64,000 nucleotides of DNA from Verrucomicrobiota bacterium (lineage in GTDB: Bacteria > Verrucomicrobiota > Verrucomicrobiia > Chthoniobacterales > SZAS-18). Positions 44,003-53,867 of this stretch are shown in pieces. Positions within the stretch are counted from its first letter, which is position 1, and every line of letters starts with the position of its first letter. The translations under genes were made by a program, and so were the position numbers. The notes below the pieces were generated by a model. That model made no database searches. It saw nothing but the letters and a program-made list of their open reading frames with translations, and had not been told where the DNA came from. The stretch covers positions 44,506 through 108,505 of the forward strand of contig JANXRG010000088.1 in assembly GCA_025353105.1 (NCBI GenBank), written 5' to 3'.

Positions 44003-44099
44003 GGAAAATTGCGCCGGAGGCATGGAGAACACGAGAGATTTGCTCTCTAGATTTTCCTCCTCTCTGTGCCCATTCTGCCGCTGCGGCTAGATTTTCTTG

Positions 44100-44696
44100 A
44101 TGGATTCCTCGGTTGCGATTCTTCTCCGGCGCACCAAGCTGAGCGAGACCAGCTTCATCATCACCTGGCTGACCGCGGACCACGGCCTGGTCAAGACCGT
44201 CGCCAAGGGCGCGCGCCGGCCTAAAAGCCCGTTCGCCGGTCGGCTGGATCTCTTTTTCGAGGCCGACATCCAGTTTGTCCGCAGCCGGCGGAGCGAATTG
44301 CATGCACTGCACGAGTTGATGCTCGGTTCGACACATGACGCCCTCCGCCAATCCTATTTGCGGCTCGAGCTGGCCGCGCATTTTGTCGAGTTGATCGAGC
44401 TGACCAGCGTCGCGGATCATCCGATTCCCGAGGTCTTCGACCTGTTGCGACGCGCGTTGCGATTTCTCGATTCCCGGGAACCGTCGCGGCGCGCGCTGCT
44501 GCATTTCGAGCGGGAACTCGCACGCGTCCTGGGTCTCATCGACGACACGCACCGCGATCCGATCCAGGCCATTGCGCGTCTGACGCATCGACTGCCGACG
44601 GGCCGCGCCGACCTGCTCAAACGCCTGCGGGCAAAGGACCCCTCGAAATCAGCACCTGCCGCTTCCGCTGGGATCCCCCCGCTGGATTCAACGTGA
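44100..44696 (+). CDS. recO: DNA repair protein RecO
   Basis: The 198-residue product begins with the RecO OB-fold (AILLRRTKLSETSFIITWLTADHGLVKTVAKGARRPKSPF shortened here to its key parts: LSETSFIITWLT, VKTVAKGARR). A helical domain ending near GLIDDTHRDPIQA follows. RecO helps load RecA and anneals single strands with RecR. It is shorter than the usual 230-250 residues and lacks the cysteine zinc-finger seen in many RecO proteins. The C-terminal 30 residues are low-complexity. ATG 44100 is used; a TTG just upstream is less likely. Confidence 0.85.
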   Translation: MDSSVAILLRRTKLSETSFIITWLTADHGLVKTVAKGARRPKSPFAGRLDLFFEADIQFVRSRRSELHALHELMLGSTHDALRQSYLRLELAAHFVELIELTSVADHPIPEVFDLLRRALRFLDSREPSRRALLHFERELARVLGLIDDTHRDPIQAIARLTHRLPTGRADLLKRLRAKDPSKSAPAASAGIPPLDST

Positions 44697-44747
44697 ATTC
44701 TGTTCGAATGTCGGAAACGCAACCCCATCTGAATCGCCACCCCCATC

Positions 44748-45797
44748 ATGGAAACTCTCGCCCTCCTCGGCGCCGCGCTCGGCTTTGCCACCCTTTCCGG
44801 CATCAATCTTTACCTCACGGTCTTCGCCACCGGCCTGGCCATCCATAACCACTGGATCACTCTCTCGTCACAATTTCAGGGCCTCGCGGTGCTGGGCGAG
44901 CCCGCGGTCATCGCCATTGCCGGCGGGTTGTTCCTCATCGAATTTTTCGCGGACAAGATTCCAGGCGTCGACTCGGCTTGGGATGTCGTGCACACGGCGA
45001 TCCGGCCGATCGGCGGCGCCTTCCTCGCGCTGCGCGTGCTGGGCACGACCGATCCGGTCTACGAAGTCATCATCGTGCTGCTTGCAGGCGGCGTGGCGTT
45101 GACTGCACACAGCGCGAAGGCGGGGACGCGCCTCCTGGTCAACGGTTCGCCCGAGCCGTTTTCGAACATCGCCCTGAGTACCGTTGAGGACATCGGCGTG
45201 CTCGGCGGCCTCGCTCTCATCTATACGCATCCGGCCATCGCCTTCGTGGTGTTCAGCTGCGTGATCGCGGCGCTGCTTTACTTGCTGCCGATCATTTTAC
45301 GCGTGGCGCGGACCAAGGCGTGGCTGATCTGGAAAAAACTTTCCGCCGCAGCCGGCGGGCAGCCGGCGGAACTGCGGGCCGATCTGCCGTCGGATGCCGC
45401 CGTCCAACTCGCCTCCCTCAACGAGTCCGGCGCACGGCTCGTCTGGGCCGCCGCCTGTCTCACGGGGCCGTCGAAGATTCTGCCGGCGCACCTCCGCGGA
45501 CATCTCGTCGTGCTCGAGGGCGAGCCGAACCGCGTGTACTTCGTCGGGCGACGCGGCTGGAAACGAACCGCCAGGCGACTCGATGTCACCGGGTACGATG
45601 TCTCGTGCGAGAGAAACTTTCTGAGCGAGGATCTCGTGCTCTATGCCGTCGACAAACGACCGAAGTTTACCTTCGTTTTCGACCGCACCCGCGCCGCTCT
45701 CGTGCGACTCCTCGCGCAATCGCTCAAATTGCGGCTGGGCGACCGCGCGATCGCGCCCGCCGCCGAGGGTCCGCGAGAAGTCGCCTTGCAAGGCTGA
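44748..45797 (+). CDS. DUF4126 membrane protein with C-terminal extension
   Basis: The 349-residue product starts METLALLGAALGFATLSGINLYLTV and has about six membrane helices in residues 1-190, with PGVDSAWDVVHTAIRPIGGAFLALR in the middle. This is the DUF4126 pattern. The C-terminal 150 residues are soluble and include GPSKILPAHLRGHLVVLEGEPNRVYF, which I do not recognise as a domain. The function is unknown. Its stop lies 14 bases from the convergent transporter gene. Confidence 0.8.
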   Translation: METLALLGAALGFATLSGINLYLTVFATGLAIHNHWITLSSQFQGLAVLGEPAVIAIAGGLFLIEFFADKIPGVDSAWDVVHTAIRPIGGAFLALRVLGTTDPVYEVIIVLLAGGVALTAHSAKAGTRLLVNGSPEPFSNIALSTVEDIGVLGGLALIYTHPAIAFVVFSCVIAALLYLLPIILRVARTKAWLIWKKLSAAAGGQPAELRADLPSDAAVQLASLNESGARLVWAAACLTGPSKILPAHLRGHLVVLEGEPNRVYFVGRRGWKRTARRLDVTGYDVSCERNFLSEDLVLYAVDKRPKFTFVFDRTRAALVRLLAQSLKLRLGDRAIAPAAEGPREVALQG

Positions 45798-45811
45798 CGG
45801 GCGGCGCCTCG

Positions 45812-47032
45812 TCAGGTGACACCCGGGGTCAGGCGCCCGCGGCGCGCAGCGCGGCGCGGCCACGTCACCAACGCGAAACCAACCGTCAGGAATTGAATCG
45901 CAACAAGTAACGCCACGCAGAAGGGCCAGCCGCCATGGTTCCACGCGAAGCCCGGCAGCACGGCTCCCAGACTTCCACCGCCGTAGTAGAAGGTAAGATA
46001 CAACCCCGCCGCCGCGGAGCGATCGCGATTCGACGCCATTCCCAGCGCCGTCGTGGCGGCCGACTGGCAAATGAAGGTCCCGGTGGAACAAATCGTCAGG
46101 CCAAGAATGACGATCGTCAGCCGCGGCACGAGCGTGAGCAACAGGCCGGCGGCGGAACAACTCAGGGCTAGCGCCAGCATGCGGCGATGGCCGAAACGGT
46201 CGAGGTGCCGCCCCGCAATCGGCGTGACGATGACGCCGATCAGGTACACCGCGAAGATCGACCCGAGCGCGCCGGGCCCCAGTCCGAACGGAGGGGCCGC
46301 CAGGTAAAAATTCACGTAGGTAAACGCGCCCGTCAGGCAGAACAGCACGCTGAAGCCGACCGCGCACACGGCAAACAATCGAGGATTGCACAAGTGCGCA
46401 CGCAGCGTCGTGAACACCGGAGGGGCCGCGGTCGTCCGGCGCGTGTACTGGCGCGATGGCGGGAGCCACAACCAAACGAAAAACGCGCCGACGAGCGTCA
46501 ACCCCCCGAGGGTCAGGAACGCAGAGCGCCAGCCGAAGTGATCCGCCATCCAGCCCGCGATGAAGCGTCCGCTGAAGCCACCGAGCACGTTGCCGGCGAT
46601 GTTCGCGCTCATCACGCGGCCGAGATTTCCTCCGCTCCACTCCTCGCTGATATAGGCCAGGATCACCGCGAACGCGCCCGGCATCGCCAGACCCTGCAGA
46701 AAGCGCCAGGCCACAAGTGAGGACAGACCGTTGGCCGTCGCGGCGAGGAACGTTGGCACCGCCAGCAACGCCAGCGAAAAAATGATGAATCCCTTGCGAC
46801 TGCGGCGATCCGCCACCAGTCCGACAAACGGTGCCGCGAGCGCGATCGCGAGCGGCGTCACGCTCACCGTCAGGCTGGCCTGCACCGGGGTTACGTCAAA
46901 GACCTCGGTGAAAAGTTGGAGCAGCGGCTGCGCGCAATGCAGGTCCAGAAACGCGCAGAATCCCACCATGCCCACCGCCAGCAGACGCGGGTCCAGCCAG
47001 CGGCGCGTGGTTTCGGTTTGGTCCGCGGACAT
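45812..47032 (-). CDS. MFS transporter
   Basis: The 406-residue protein has 12 predicted membrane helices and the MFS loop motif [17 protein letters not shown] between helices 2 and 3, with a second-half counterpart [17 protein letters not shown]. The overall look is that of the YnfM-like inner-membrane exporter group. The substrate is unknown. The ATG at the complement of 47030-47032 is used, though a GTG six codons upstream is also in frame. The sequence directly upstream is the wreck of a LysR regulator gene in the same orientation, a common former pairing. Confidence 0.88.
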   Translation of the reverse strand: MSADQTETTRRWLDPRLLAVGMVGFCAFLDLHCAQPLLQLFTEVFDVTPVQASLTVSVTPLAIALAAPFVGLVADRRSRKGFIIFSLALLAVPTFLAATANGLSSLVAWRFLQGLAMPGAFAVILAYISEEWSGGNLGRVMSANIAGNVLGGFSGRFIAGWMADHFGWRSAFLTLGGLTLVGAFFVWLWLPPSRQYTRRTTAAPPVFTTLRAHLCNPRLFAVCAVGFSVLFCLTGAFTYVNFYLAAPPFGLGPGALGSIFAVYLIGVIVTPIAGRHLDRFGHRRMLALALSCSAAGLLLTLVPRLTIVILGLTICSTGTFICQSAATTALGMASNRDRSAAAGLYLTFYYGGGSLGAVLPGFAWNHGGWPFCVALLVAIQFLTVGFALVTWPRRAARRGRLTPGVT

Positions 47033-47137
47033 CCGTCCGCACTGGACCACAGTCCGCCCCCAACGCGAACGCAGAACTTCTCACGCGTTCGCCGCGCGCG
47101 CAGTTTGAAAGAATTTCGCACCGAAGCCCATCGTCGA

Positions 47138-47373
47138 TCGGCCCCGGCGCAAGTACGCCGTGCGCCCGCTCCGGAGGCGATCGCGCCGCGCCGTCCGCGA
47201 TCCTGATCTTTCCGCCCGGCCTGGTCAGCTGCGCCATCGCCCCCAAGCTCCTCCTCGAGATTCTTGATCTGCGCGCTCAGCGGCGGCTGAGCGACGTGCA
47301 TGCGCTCCGAAGCCCGGCGAAAATTCAATTCCTCGGCGACCGCGGCGAAATACCGCAGGTGTCGAAGTTCCAT
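47138..47373 (-). pseudogene. LysR-type regulator relic
   Basis: From ATG at the complement of 47371-47373, the first 44 codons give an intact LysR helix-turn-helix: [43 protein letters not shown]. The frame then breaks at a run of five C (five G on the coding strand) near 47236. The LysR-like reading [17 protein letters not shown] continues in another frame, then resemblance fades. The whole effector-binding domain, about 200 residues, is absent because the MFS gene begins at 47032. A homopolymer sequencing error could explain the frameshift but not the missing domain. Confidence 0.7.
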
Positions 47374-47469
47374 GTGGCAATACAAGAAACATATCACCAC
47401 GAGATGAACAAAGTCATTCCGTTTATCAGGTCATGCTGACACTCTAATGGAAGCCCCCGGGCTGTTCCC

Positions 47470-49383
47470 ATGAGCAAAGCCACCCGCGACTTCTATCAGC
47501 GATCGATCGAGCGACCCGACGAGTTTTGGACCGAGCAGGCCGCCTTGGTCGACTGGCACCGCCCGTTTGATCGGGTGTGCGATTTCTCGAGACCGCCCTT
47601 CGCGAAATGGTTCGTCGGGGGTGAGACCAATCTCTGCCACAATGCGGTCGACCGACACCTCGCCAGCCGCGCGGGTCAGACCGCGATCCATTTTCATTCG
47701 TCGGAGACGGGGGAAACCAGACTCATCACGTACGCGGAACTGTATCGCGAGGTGTGCGTCATGGCGGCCGTTCTGCGCTCACTCGGACTGGCGCGCGGCG
47801 ATCGCGCCATCATTTATCTGCCGATGATTCCCGACGCCCTCTACGCGATGCTCGCCTGCGCGCGGCTCGGCGTGATCCACTCCGTGGTGTTCGCCGGCTT
47901 TGCGGCGGGCAGCCTCGCCAGCCGCATCGACGACGCGGAGGCGAAGATCGTCATCACCGCGGATGCCGGCCTGCGCGGCGGCAAGCCCGTGCCGCTGAAG
48001 AAGCTGGTCGACGAAGCGCTCGGTCTGGCGCAACACAGGGTTCCACACGTGCTCATCTGCCATCGCGGCCTCAACCCGGACATCGCAGTCACGCCCGGCC
48101 GCGATCTCGATTACGCCGGCCTTCGCACGCAGCATCTCGATGCGCCGGTCGACTGCGTGTGGCTCGAGTCGAGCGAACCGAGCTACCTGCTTTACACCAG
48201 TGGCACGACGGCGCGGCCGAAGGGTATCCAGCGCGACACGGGCGGCTACCTCGTCGCGCTCGCCGCCTCCATGCAGCACATTTACAACTGCCGGCCCGGC
48301 GAGACTTATTTCTGCACGGCGGACGTGGGCTGGGTCGTAGGTCATTCCTACACGGTTTATGGTCCGCTCATTCACGGGATGACCACCGTGTTGTACGAAG
48401 GTCTGCCTGTCCGGCCCGACGCCGCGATTTGGTGGAAACTCGTCGAGGAGTCGAAGGCGACCGCGATGTTTTCCTCACCGACGGCGGTGCGCGTGTTGAA
48501 GAAGCAGGATCCGGAATGCATCAAGCGGCATGGCGTAAAGAGCCTCCGCGCGCTGTATCTCGCGGGCGAGCCGCTCGACGAGACGACGTCGATGTGGATT
48601 CGCGATGCGCTCGACGTCACGATCATCGACAATTACTGGCAGACGGAAACAGGCTGGCCGCTGCTCACGCTCACGCCCGGCGTGGGCCCGGTGAACGTGC
48701 GCGCCGGATCACCGGGCTTTCCCAGCTACGGATACAAGGCGCAGATCGTTGACGCGGAAACCGGCAACGCCGTGCCCCGGGGCGAGAAGGGCGTCCTCGC
48801 CGTTGAGCTGCCGCTGCCCCCCGGGTGCATGTCCACGGTCTGGCGAAACGACGAGCTTTTCGAAAAGCATTACTGCGGGCAATTCACGCAACGGCAGATC
48901 TACTCAACGTTCGATTACGCGTACGAGGATTTGGATGGCTATTTCTTCATCCTCGGACGCACCGACGACGTCATCAACGTCGCCGGGCACCGGCTCGGGA
49001 CCCGGGAAATTGAAGAGACTGTTTCCTCGCACCCGGCCGTCGCCGAATGCGCCGCGGTGGGCGTCGCCGACGAGATCAAAGGACAAGTCGTCTATTGTTT
49101 CGTCTCGCTCAAGCAGGCGGACGACTACATTGGCGACTCCTCGAAGCGCCAGGTCATTCACGGGATCGAGCAGACAATCGTTTCGACACTGGGCGCGCTC
49201 GCACGGCCGGCTTTCATCGGGTTGGTGCGGCTGCTACCGAAGACGCGTTCCGGCAAGGTGCTGCGGCGTGCCATTCTTGCCGTGTGCGAGGGCCGCTCCA
49301 CCGGCGATCTCAGCACCATGGAAGATCCCGTCGCGCTCGAGGGCATCCGGGAAGTCATCAATTCGATCAAGGCCGGCGGGTGA
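47470..49383 (+). CDS. prpE: Propionyl-CoA synthetase
   Basis: This 637-residue acyl-CoA synthetase activates propionate with ATP and CoA. It shows the adenylation loop YTSGTTARPKGIQRDTGGY, the YWQTETGWPL motif, the RTDDVINVAGHRLGTREIEE hinge, and the C-terminal acylated lysine in TRSGKVLRRAI. The QRDTGG and WQTETG details favour PrpE over acetyl-CoA synthetase, and the downstream prpBCD genes confirm the pathway. The start is 96 bases from the divergent LysR relic, so a LysR protein may once have controlled this promoter. Confidence 0.94.
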   Translation: MSKATRDFYQRSIERPDEFWTEQAALVDWHRPFDRVCDFSRPPFAKWFVGGETNLCHNAVDRHLASRAGQTAIHFHSSETGETRLITYAELYREVCVMAAVLRSLGLARGDRAIIYLPMIPDALYAMLACARLGVIHSVVFAGFAAGSLASRIDDAEAKIVITADAGLRGGKPVPLKKLVDEALGLAQHRVPHVLICHRGLNPDIAVTPGRDLDYAGLRTQHLDAPVDCVWLESSEPSYLLYTSGTTARPKGIQRDTGGYLVALAASMQHIYNCRPGETYFCTADVGWVVGHSYTVYGPLIHGMTTVLYEGLPVRPDAAIWWKLVEESKATAMFSSPTAVRVLKKQDPECIKRHGVKSLRALYLAGEPLDETTSMWIRDALDVTIIDNYWQTETGWPLLTLTPGVGPVNVRAGSPGFPSYGYKAQIVDAETGNAVPRGEKGVLAVELPLPPGCMSTVWRNDELFEKHYCGQFTQRQIYSTFDYAYEDLDGYFFILGRTDDVINVAGHRLGTREIEETVSSHPAVAECAAVGVADEIKGQVVYCFVSLKQADDYIGDSSKRQVIHGIEQTIVSTLGALARPAFIGLVRLLPKTRSGKVLRRAILAVCEGRSTGDLSTMEDPVALEGIREVINSIKAGG

Positions 49384-49394
49384 AGTCGCTAGAA

Positions 49395-49514
49395 CGAAAA
49401 CTCGAAAGCCCGAAACTCGAAGTAAGCTTGAATTTCAAAGCTCCAAGTCAACGATTCCGAAGCGATTCTCCCTGATTTTTCCACGCTAAGACTTTCTTCG
49501 AGTTTCGAACTTCG
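49395..49514. repeat. Pair of TCGAA-type repeats in inverted orientation between prpE and prpB
   Basis: CGAAAACTCGAAAGCCCGAAACTCGAAG at 49395-49422 and the inverted CTTCGAGTTTCGAACTTCG at 49496-49514 bracket the 139-base gap. The second is an exact 19-base reverse complement of 792-810. They could pair in the mRNA into a long hairpin, but no T-run follows. Confidence 0.65.
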
Positions 49515-49522
49515 ATTTCATC

Positions 49523-50398
49523 ATGACACCTGGCCAAAAATTTCGCGCCGCCGTCGAGGCGGAAAAACCATTGCAGGTCATCGGCGTGATCAACGCCTAC
49601 GCAGCGATCATGGCCGAGCGCACCGGCTTTCGCGCCCTCTACATCTCGGGCGGCGCGCTCGCGGCCACGCTCGGCCTGCCGGACCTCGGTATCACCACGT
49701 GCGCCGACGTGTGCGAGGACATCCGGCGAATCACGGATCGCTCGTCGCTCCCGCTGCTGGTCGACGCCGACACCGGCTGGGGCAGCGCCTTCAACGTGTC
49801 GCGCACGGTGAAGGATTTCAGCCGCGCCGGCGCCGCCGGTTGCCACCTCGAGGATCAGGTCCAAGCCAAGCGCTGCGGACACCGTCCGGGCAAGGAACTC
49901 GTCGGCCCTGCCGAAATGTGCGACCGCCTGAAGGCCGCAGTCGACGGTCGCATCGACGAATCATTCGTCCTCATGGCGCGGACCGACGCGTATGCGAGCG
50001 AGGGACGTGACGCCGCGATCGAGCGGGCGCTGCGCTATGTCGAGGCGGGCGCGGACATGATTTTCGCCGAGGCGCTGCACACGCTCGATGAGTACCGCGC
50101 CTTTACGTCCGTTGTGAAGGTGCCCGTGCTCGCGAACATCACCGAGTTCGGTCAGACGCCGCTGTTCACGGTCGGGGAGTTGCGCGAAGCCGGGGTCGGT
50201 CTCGTCCTCTATCCGCTCAGCGCCTACCGCGCGATGAATTCGGCGGCGCTCCAGGTTTTCCAATGCATCCGCCAGGAAGGCACGCAAAAAAATGCCCTGC
50301 ACCTCATGCAAACGCGCAATGATCTCTACTCATTCCTCGGCTACCACGAATACGAGGAAAAGCTCAATGCCCTCTTCGCAAAGGACAAGTCCGCCTGA
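49523..50398 (+). CDS. prpB: Methylisocitrate lyase
   Basis: The 291-residue TIM-barrel enzyme of the isocitrate lyase superfamily cleaves 2-methylisocitrate to pyruvate and succinate. The catalytic loop is [12 protein letters not shown]. The metal/substrate aspartates are in [10 protein letters not shown] and CHLEDQ, and the phosphate-binding part [12 protein letters not shown] follows. The start [12 protein letters not shown] is typical of PrpB. It is the second gene of the prp cluster, with 60 bases to prpC. Confidence 0.95.
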   Translation: MTPGQKFRAAVEAEKPLQVIGVINAYAAIMAERTGFRALYISGGALAATLGLPDLGITTCADVCEDIRRITDRSSLPLLVDADTGWGSAFNVSRTVKDFSRAGAAGCHLEDQVQAKRCGHRPGKELVGPAEMCDRLKAAVDGRIDESFVLMARTDAYASEGRDAAIERALRYVEAGADMIFAEALHTLDEYRAFTSVVKVPVLANITEFGQTPLFTVGELREAGVGLVLYPLSAYRAMNSAALQVFQCIRQEGTQKNALHLMQTRNDLYSFLGYHEYEEKLNALFAKDKSA

Positions 50399-50458
50399 TT
50401 GTTCGAATCCGCTACTCTTAACCCATAACCCATAATCGTTAATTCACCCCTTCACCCC

Positions 50459-51586
50459 ATGAGCGACGCAAAACCAGCAACCCCCGGCGGCCTCCGCGGC
50501 ATCTCCGCCGGCGAGACCTCCATCGCGACAGTCGGTAAGGAAGGCCAGGGCCTGACCTATCGCGGCTACAGCATCGAGGCGCTCGCGGAGCACTCCACGT
50601 TTGAGGAGGTCGCCCACCTGCTGCTCTATGGCGCGCTGCCCACGTCGGCGCAGCTCGGCGATTTCAAGGCGCGCCTGCGGGGATTACGCGACCTGCCCGC
50701 CGCGCTCAAACAGGTGCTCGAGATGATTCCGAAATCCACGCATCCGATGGACGCGATGCGCACGGGCGTGTCGATGCTCGGAAACCTGGAGCCAGAAGCG
50801 AATTTCTCGCAGCAGCATCACGTCGCGGAGCGCCTTCTCGCCTGCCTGCCCTCCATCATGGCGTACTGGTACCGCTTTTCGCACGAGGGCGTGCGGATCG
50901 ACACCACGGTGGGTGACGACACCGTGGCCGACCACACGCTGTCGTTGATCCGGGGCGGGACCCCCCCGGCCGAGCATCGGCGCGCGATGGACGCCTCGCT
51001 GATTCTCTACGCCGAGCACGAGTTCAACGCCTCCACGTTCACCGCGCGCGTGTGCGCGGCCACGCTGTCGGATTTTTTCTCCTGCATCACCGGCGCGATC
51101 GGCTCGTTGCGCGGTCCGCTGCACGGCGGCGCGAACGAGGCCGCGATGGAATTGATCCAGAAATTCTCCAGCCCGGACGAAGCGGCGGCGGGACTGCGCG
51201 AACTGCTCGCGAAGAAGGCGAAGGTGATGGGCTTCGGTCATGCGGTGTATCGCAGCAGTGATCCCCGCAACGCGATCAACAAGAGCTGGTCGAGCAAGCT
51301 CTCCGTGGGACACCCGCGCGCCGTGCTCTTTCCCATTTCTGAAATCATCGAAAAGATCATGTGGGACGAGAAGAAGCTTTTCGCGAACGCCGATTTCTTC
51401 AGCGCGTCCATGTACCATTTCATGGGTGTCCCCACCCCGCTCTTCACCCCGCTGTTCGTGTGTTCGCGCATCACGGGCTGGTCGGCGCACATCTTCGAGC
51501 AGCGCGCGAACAACAAGCTCATCCGGCCCGCGGCGGATTACACCGGGCCGGCGGAGAGACCGTATGTGGAAATCGCGGACCGGTGA
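50459..51586 (+). CDS. prpC: 2-methylcitrate synthase
   Basis: The 375-residue enzyme condenses propionyl-CoA with oxaloacetate. It has the citrate-synthase family landmarks GLTYRGYSIEALAEHS, the histidine in GPLHGGANEAAMELIQK, the second histidine in VMGFGHAVYRSSDPR, and the C-terminal arginine region ARITGWSAH (here SRITGWSAHIFEQ). The short type lacking an N-terminal extension plus the prp context distinguish it from TCA-cycle citrate synthase. The gap to prpD carries two kinds of short repeats. Confidence 0.95.
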   Translation: MSDAKPATPGGLRGISAGETSIATVGKEGQGLTYRGYSIEALAEHSTFEEVAHLLLYGALPTSAQLGDFKARLRGLRDLPAALKQVLEMIPKSTHPMDAMRTGVSMLGNLEPEANFSQQHHVAERLLACLPSIMAYWYRFSHEGVRIDTTVGDDTVADHTLSLIRGGTPPAEHRRAMDASLILYAEHEFNASTFTARVCAATLSDFFSCITGAIGSLRGPLHGGANEAAMELIQKFSSPDEAAAGLRELLAKKAKVMGFGHAVYRSSDPRNAINKSWSSKLSVGHPRAVLFPISEIIEKIMWDEKKLFANADFFSASMYHFMGVPTPLFTPLFVCSRITGWSAHIFEQRANNKLIRPAADYTGPAERPYVEIADR

Positions 51587-51601
51587 GCCGGCGCGGCGGC
51601 G

Positions 51602-51679
51602 GAAAAACTCGAAGTTCAATTTTCCCGCCTGGTTTCCGCGACGCAACTCAAATCTGAAATCTAGAATCTGAAATTTACA
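51602..51679. repeat. Short repeats filling the prpC-prpD gap
   Basis: A partial TCGAA-type element (GAAAAACTCGAAGTTCA, 51602-51618) is followed at 51649-51679 by an AAATCTGAAATC-type element (CAAATCTGAAATCTAGAATC then TGAAATTTACA). The latter ends directly at the prpD ATG and leaves no room for a normal ribosome-binding site. Confidence 0.5.
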
Positions 51680-53125
51680 ATGTCCTCTGACCTCACCTCC
51701 GCCGCCCGCCCGAAGCCTGACGCGCTGCTGCAAAAAATCGCTGACTACGTCCTGAAGACGAAGGTCACCTCGAAGGAGGCGTTCGACACGGCGCGCTACT
51801 GCCTGATGGACACGCTCGGCTGCGGCCTGCTCGCGTTGGATTATCCGGCGTGCACCAAGTTGCTCGGGCCCACGGTTCCCGGGGCGATCATGCCCGGCGG
51901 CGCGCGCGTGCCCGGCACGTCGTTCGAGCTCGAGCCCGTGCAGGCCGCGTTCAACATCGGCGCGATGGTGCGCTGGCTCGACTTCAACGACACCTGGCTC
52001 GCCGCGGAATGGGGCCATCCATCCGACAACCTCGGCGGTATCCTCGCGGTCGCGGATTACCTCTCCCGCAAGGCCGTCCGCGAAGGTGACAAGCCGCTTG
52101 TCGTTCGCGACGTGCTCGAAGCGATGATCCGCGCCCATGAGATTCAAGGCGTGCTCGCGTTGGAAAACGGCTTCAACCGCGTCGGGCTGGATCACGTGCT
52201 CCTCGTCCGCGTTGCCTCCACGGCGGTCGTGACGAAAATGCTCGGTGGCACCCGCGACGACATCATCAACGCACTCTCGAACGCATTCATCGACGGTGGC
52301 GCGCTGCGCACGTACCGGCATGCGCCGAACACGGGCTCGCGCAAATCATGGGCCGCGGGCGATGCGACCAGCCGGGCGGTGCGCCATGCGTTGTTCGCGC
52401 TCAAGGGCGAGATGGGTTACCCCAGCGCGCTGTCCGCTCCGAAGTGGGGATTTCAGGATGTGCTCTTCAAGGGCGGCGGCGTGAAACTCGCCCAGCCGTT
52501 CGGCAGCTACGTGATGGAAAACGTGCTCTTCAAGATTTCATTCCCCGCGGAGTTCCACGCGCAGACCGCCGTCGAATGCGCCGTCATCCTTCATCCGGAC
52601 GTGAAGGAACGATTGAGCGAGATCGAGAAGATTGTCATCGAGACGCAGGAATCCGGCGTGCGAATCATCGACAAAACCGGCCCACTCGACAATCCCGCCG
52701 ACCGCGATCACTGCATCCAGTACATGGTCGCCATCCCGCTCATCAAGGGCTCGTTGACGGCGCAGGATTACGAGGATGACGTCGCCGCCGACAAGCGCAT
52801 CGACACGCTTCGCTCGAAGATGCAGGTCGTCGAAAACAAGAGATTTACCGTCGACTACCTCGACGCGAAGAAACGTTCCATCGGCAACGCGGTGCAGGTA
52901 TTCTTCAAGGACGGCACCAAGACCAAGCGCGTTGAGGTGGAGTATCCCATCGGGCACCGGCGCCGGCGGAAGGACGGCATCCCGCTCCTGATTGAGAAAT
53001 TCGAGCAAGCCTTGCGGGGAAAAATTCCCGCCCGAAACGCCGATGCCATTCTCGCGCTGTGCGGCAATCCGAAGAAGTTCGATGCGACCCCGGTGAACGA
53101 CTTTGTCGGTTACTGGGTGGTCTAA
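51680..53125 (+). CDS. prpD: 2-methylcitrate dehydratase
   Basis: The 481-residue PrpD dehydrates 2-methylcitrate to 2-methyl-cis-aconitate without an iron-sulfur cluster. It is recognisable from [19 protein letters not shown], the active-site-like [42 protein letters not shown], and [12 protein letters not shown]-type text ([19 protein letters not shown]). Length is normal. An aconitase (not in this window) would complete the cycle. Absence of acnD/prpF fits the PrpD variant. Confidence 0.95.
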   Translation: MSSDLTSAARPKPDALLQKIADYVLKTKVTSKEAFDTARYCLMDTLGCGLLALDYPACTKLLGPTVPGAIMPGGARVPGTSFELEPVQAAFNIGAMVRWLDFNDTWLAAEWGHPSDNLGGILAVADYLSRKAVREGDKPLVVRDVLEAMIRAHEIQGVLALENGFNRVGLDHVLLVRVASTAVVTKMLGGTRDDIINALSNAFIDGGALRTYRHAPNTGSRKSWAAGDATSRAVRHALFALKGEMGYPSALSAPKWGFQDVLFKGGGVKLAQPFGSYVMENVLFKISFPAEFHAQTAVECAVILHPDVKERLSEIEKIVIETQESGVRIIDKTGPLDNPADRDHCIQYMVAIPLIKGSLTAQDYEDDVAADKRIDTLRSKMQVVENKRFTVDYLDAKKRSIGNAVQVFFKDGTKTKRVEVEYPIGHRRRRKDGIPLLIEKFEQALRGKIPARNADAILALCGNPKKFDATPVNDFVGYWVV

Positions 53126-53276
53126 ATTATTTACCACGTGCCCAGCGACGCGAGACCGCTGCTCAGGTTACCCGCCCCAAACCATAGCCGCAACGCACGA
53201 AGGACCCGAAGTCGGGCAGGACGGTTTTGATTTCATTCCAATCAAATCCGCGTCTGTCCTCTCGGTGCCTCGCTTG

Positions 53277-53867
53277 CTATTTCCCGAGGATCCTTTGCAT
53301 CTGCTTGCGGTGGATGCCCTGGTGCAGCGCGGCCAGGCAGTGCCACTGGTGTGCGTTCATCTCGCCAAACCACGGGTGCGCCAGGGTCGTTTTTGAATTT
53401 CGGTCGACGACCTCGCGATTCATCGTGTCCGCGTACTGCGCGAGGAACGACTGGAACACCCCAACCGCACCGGCGGCGTAGGCTCCCTTTGGTTTCACGG
53501 CCGCGACGTCGACCTTGCCGGTCGGCACCATTCCGCGGCTGAGCTCGACGATGGCGCGCATCATGTGCGAGCCGACGATAATCAGGTGCTCGAGCACCAT
53601 GCCCGGCGACCAGAAACGCGAACTGTCCTCGATCCCCGCGATGCGATCAATCAACACGGGTTGCTGCAGGCGGTCCGCGGAAAGATTCTGGGTGAGGTCC
53701 ACGAGGATGCGCCCCTGTTTTTGAAACATCGCGTCCGCCTTCTCCCAAGTGATTCGGCGGTACGCGCGCGGCAACAGGAAATACTTTGCAACAAACGCTT
53801 CTAGAAAAGGCAGGCCCGCGCCTGGTTTGTCCAATTTTGGATGAGGCGTCTGGCGTGGCTCGTTCAC
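53277..53867 (-). CDS. DinB-like protein
   Basis: The 196-residue four-helix-bundle protein resembles the DinB/YfiT superfamily of putative metal-dependent enzymes, often thiol-dependent transferases. Candidate metal histidines are in MVLEHLIIVGSHM and in HQWHCLAALHQGIHRKQM, the usual HxxxH arrangement near the C-terminus. HPWFGEMNAHQW is a typical segment. The start is a GTG at the complement of 53865-53867. The gap to prpD on the other side (about 150 bases, convergent) holds no clear terminator. Confidence 0.78.
   Translation of the reverse strand: MNEPRQTPHPKLDKPGAGLPFLEAFVAKYFLLPRAYRRITWEKADAMFQKQGRILVDLTQNLSADRLQQPVLIDRIAGIEDSSRFWSPGMVLEHLIIVGSHMMRAIVELSRGMVPTGKVDVAAVKPKGAYAAGAVGVFQSFLAQYADTMNREVVDRNSKTTLAHPWFGEMNAHQWHCLAALHQGIHRKQMQRILGK

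Noticed and set aside
46891-47237. Continuation of the LysR frame to a 160-codon protein running into the MFS gene
   Set aside because: After residue 45 the sequence loses LysR resemblance and becomes Arg/Gly/Ala-rich; it overlaps the MFS start in another frame.
50395-50420. GTTCGAATCC resembling a tRNA T-loop after prpB
   Set aside because: No acceptor, anticodon or D-arm can be formed around it, and it abuts the prpB stop.
50419-50434. CCCATAACCCATAAT as a possible tandem array or CRISPR-like repeat
   Set aside because: Only two copies of a 7-8 base unit without spacers.
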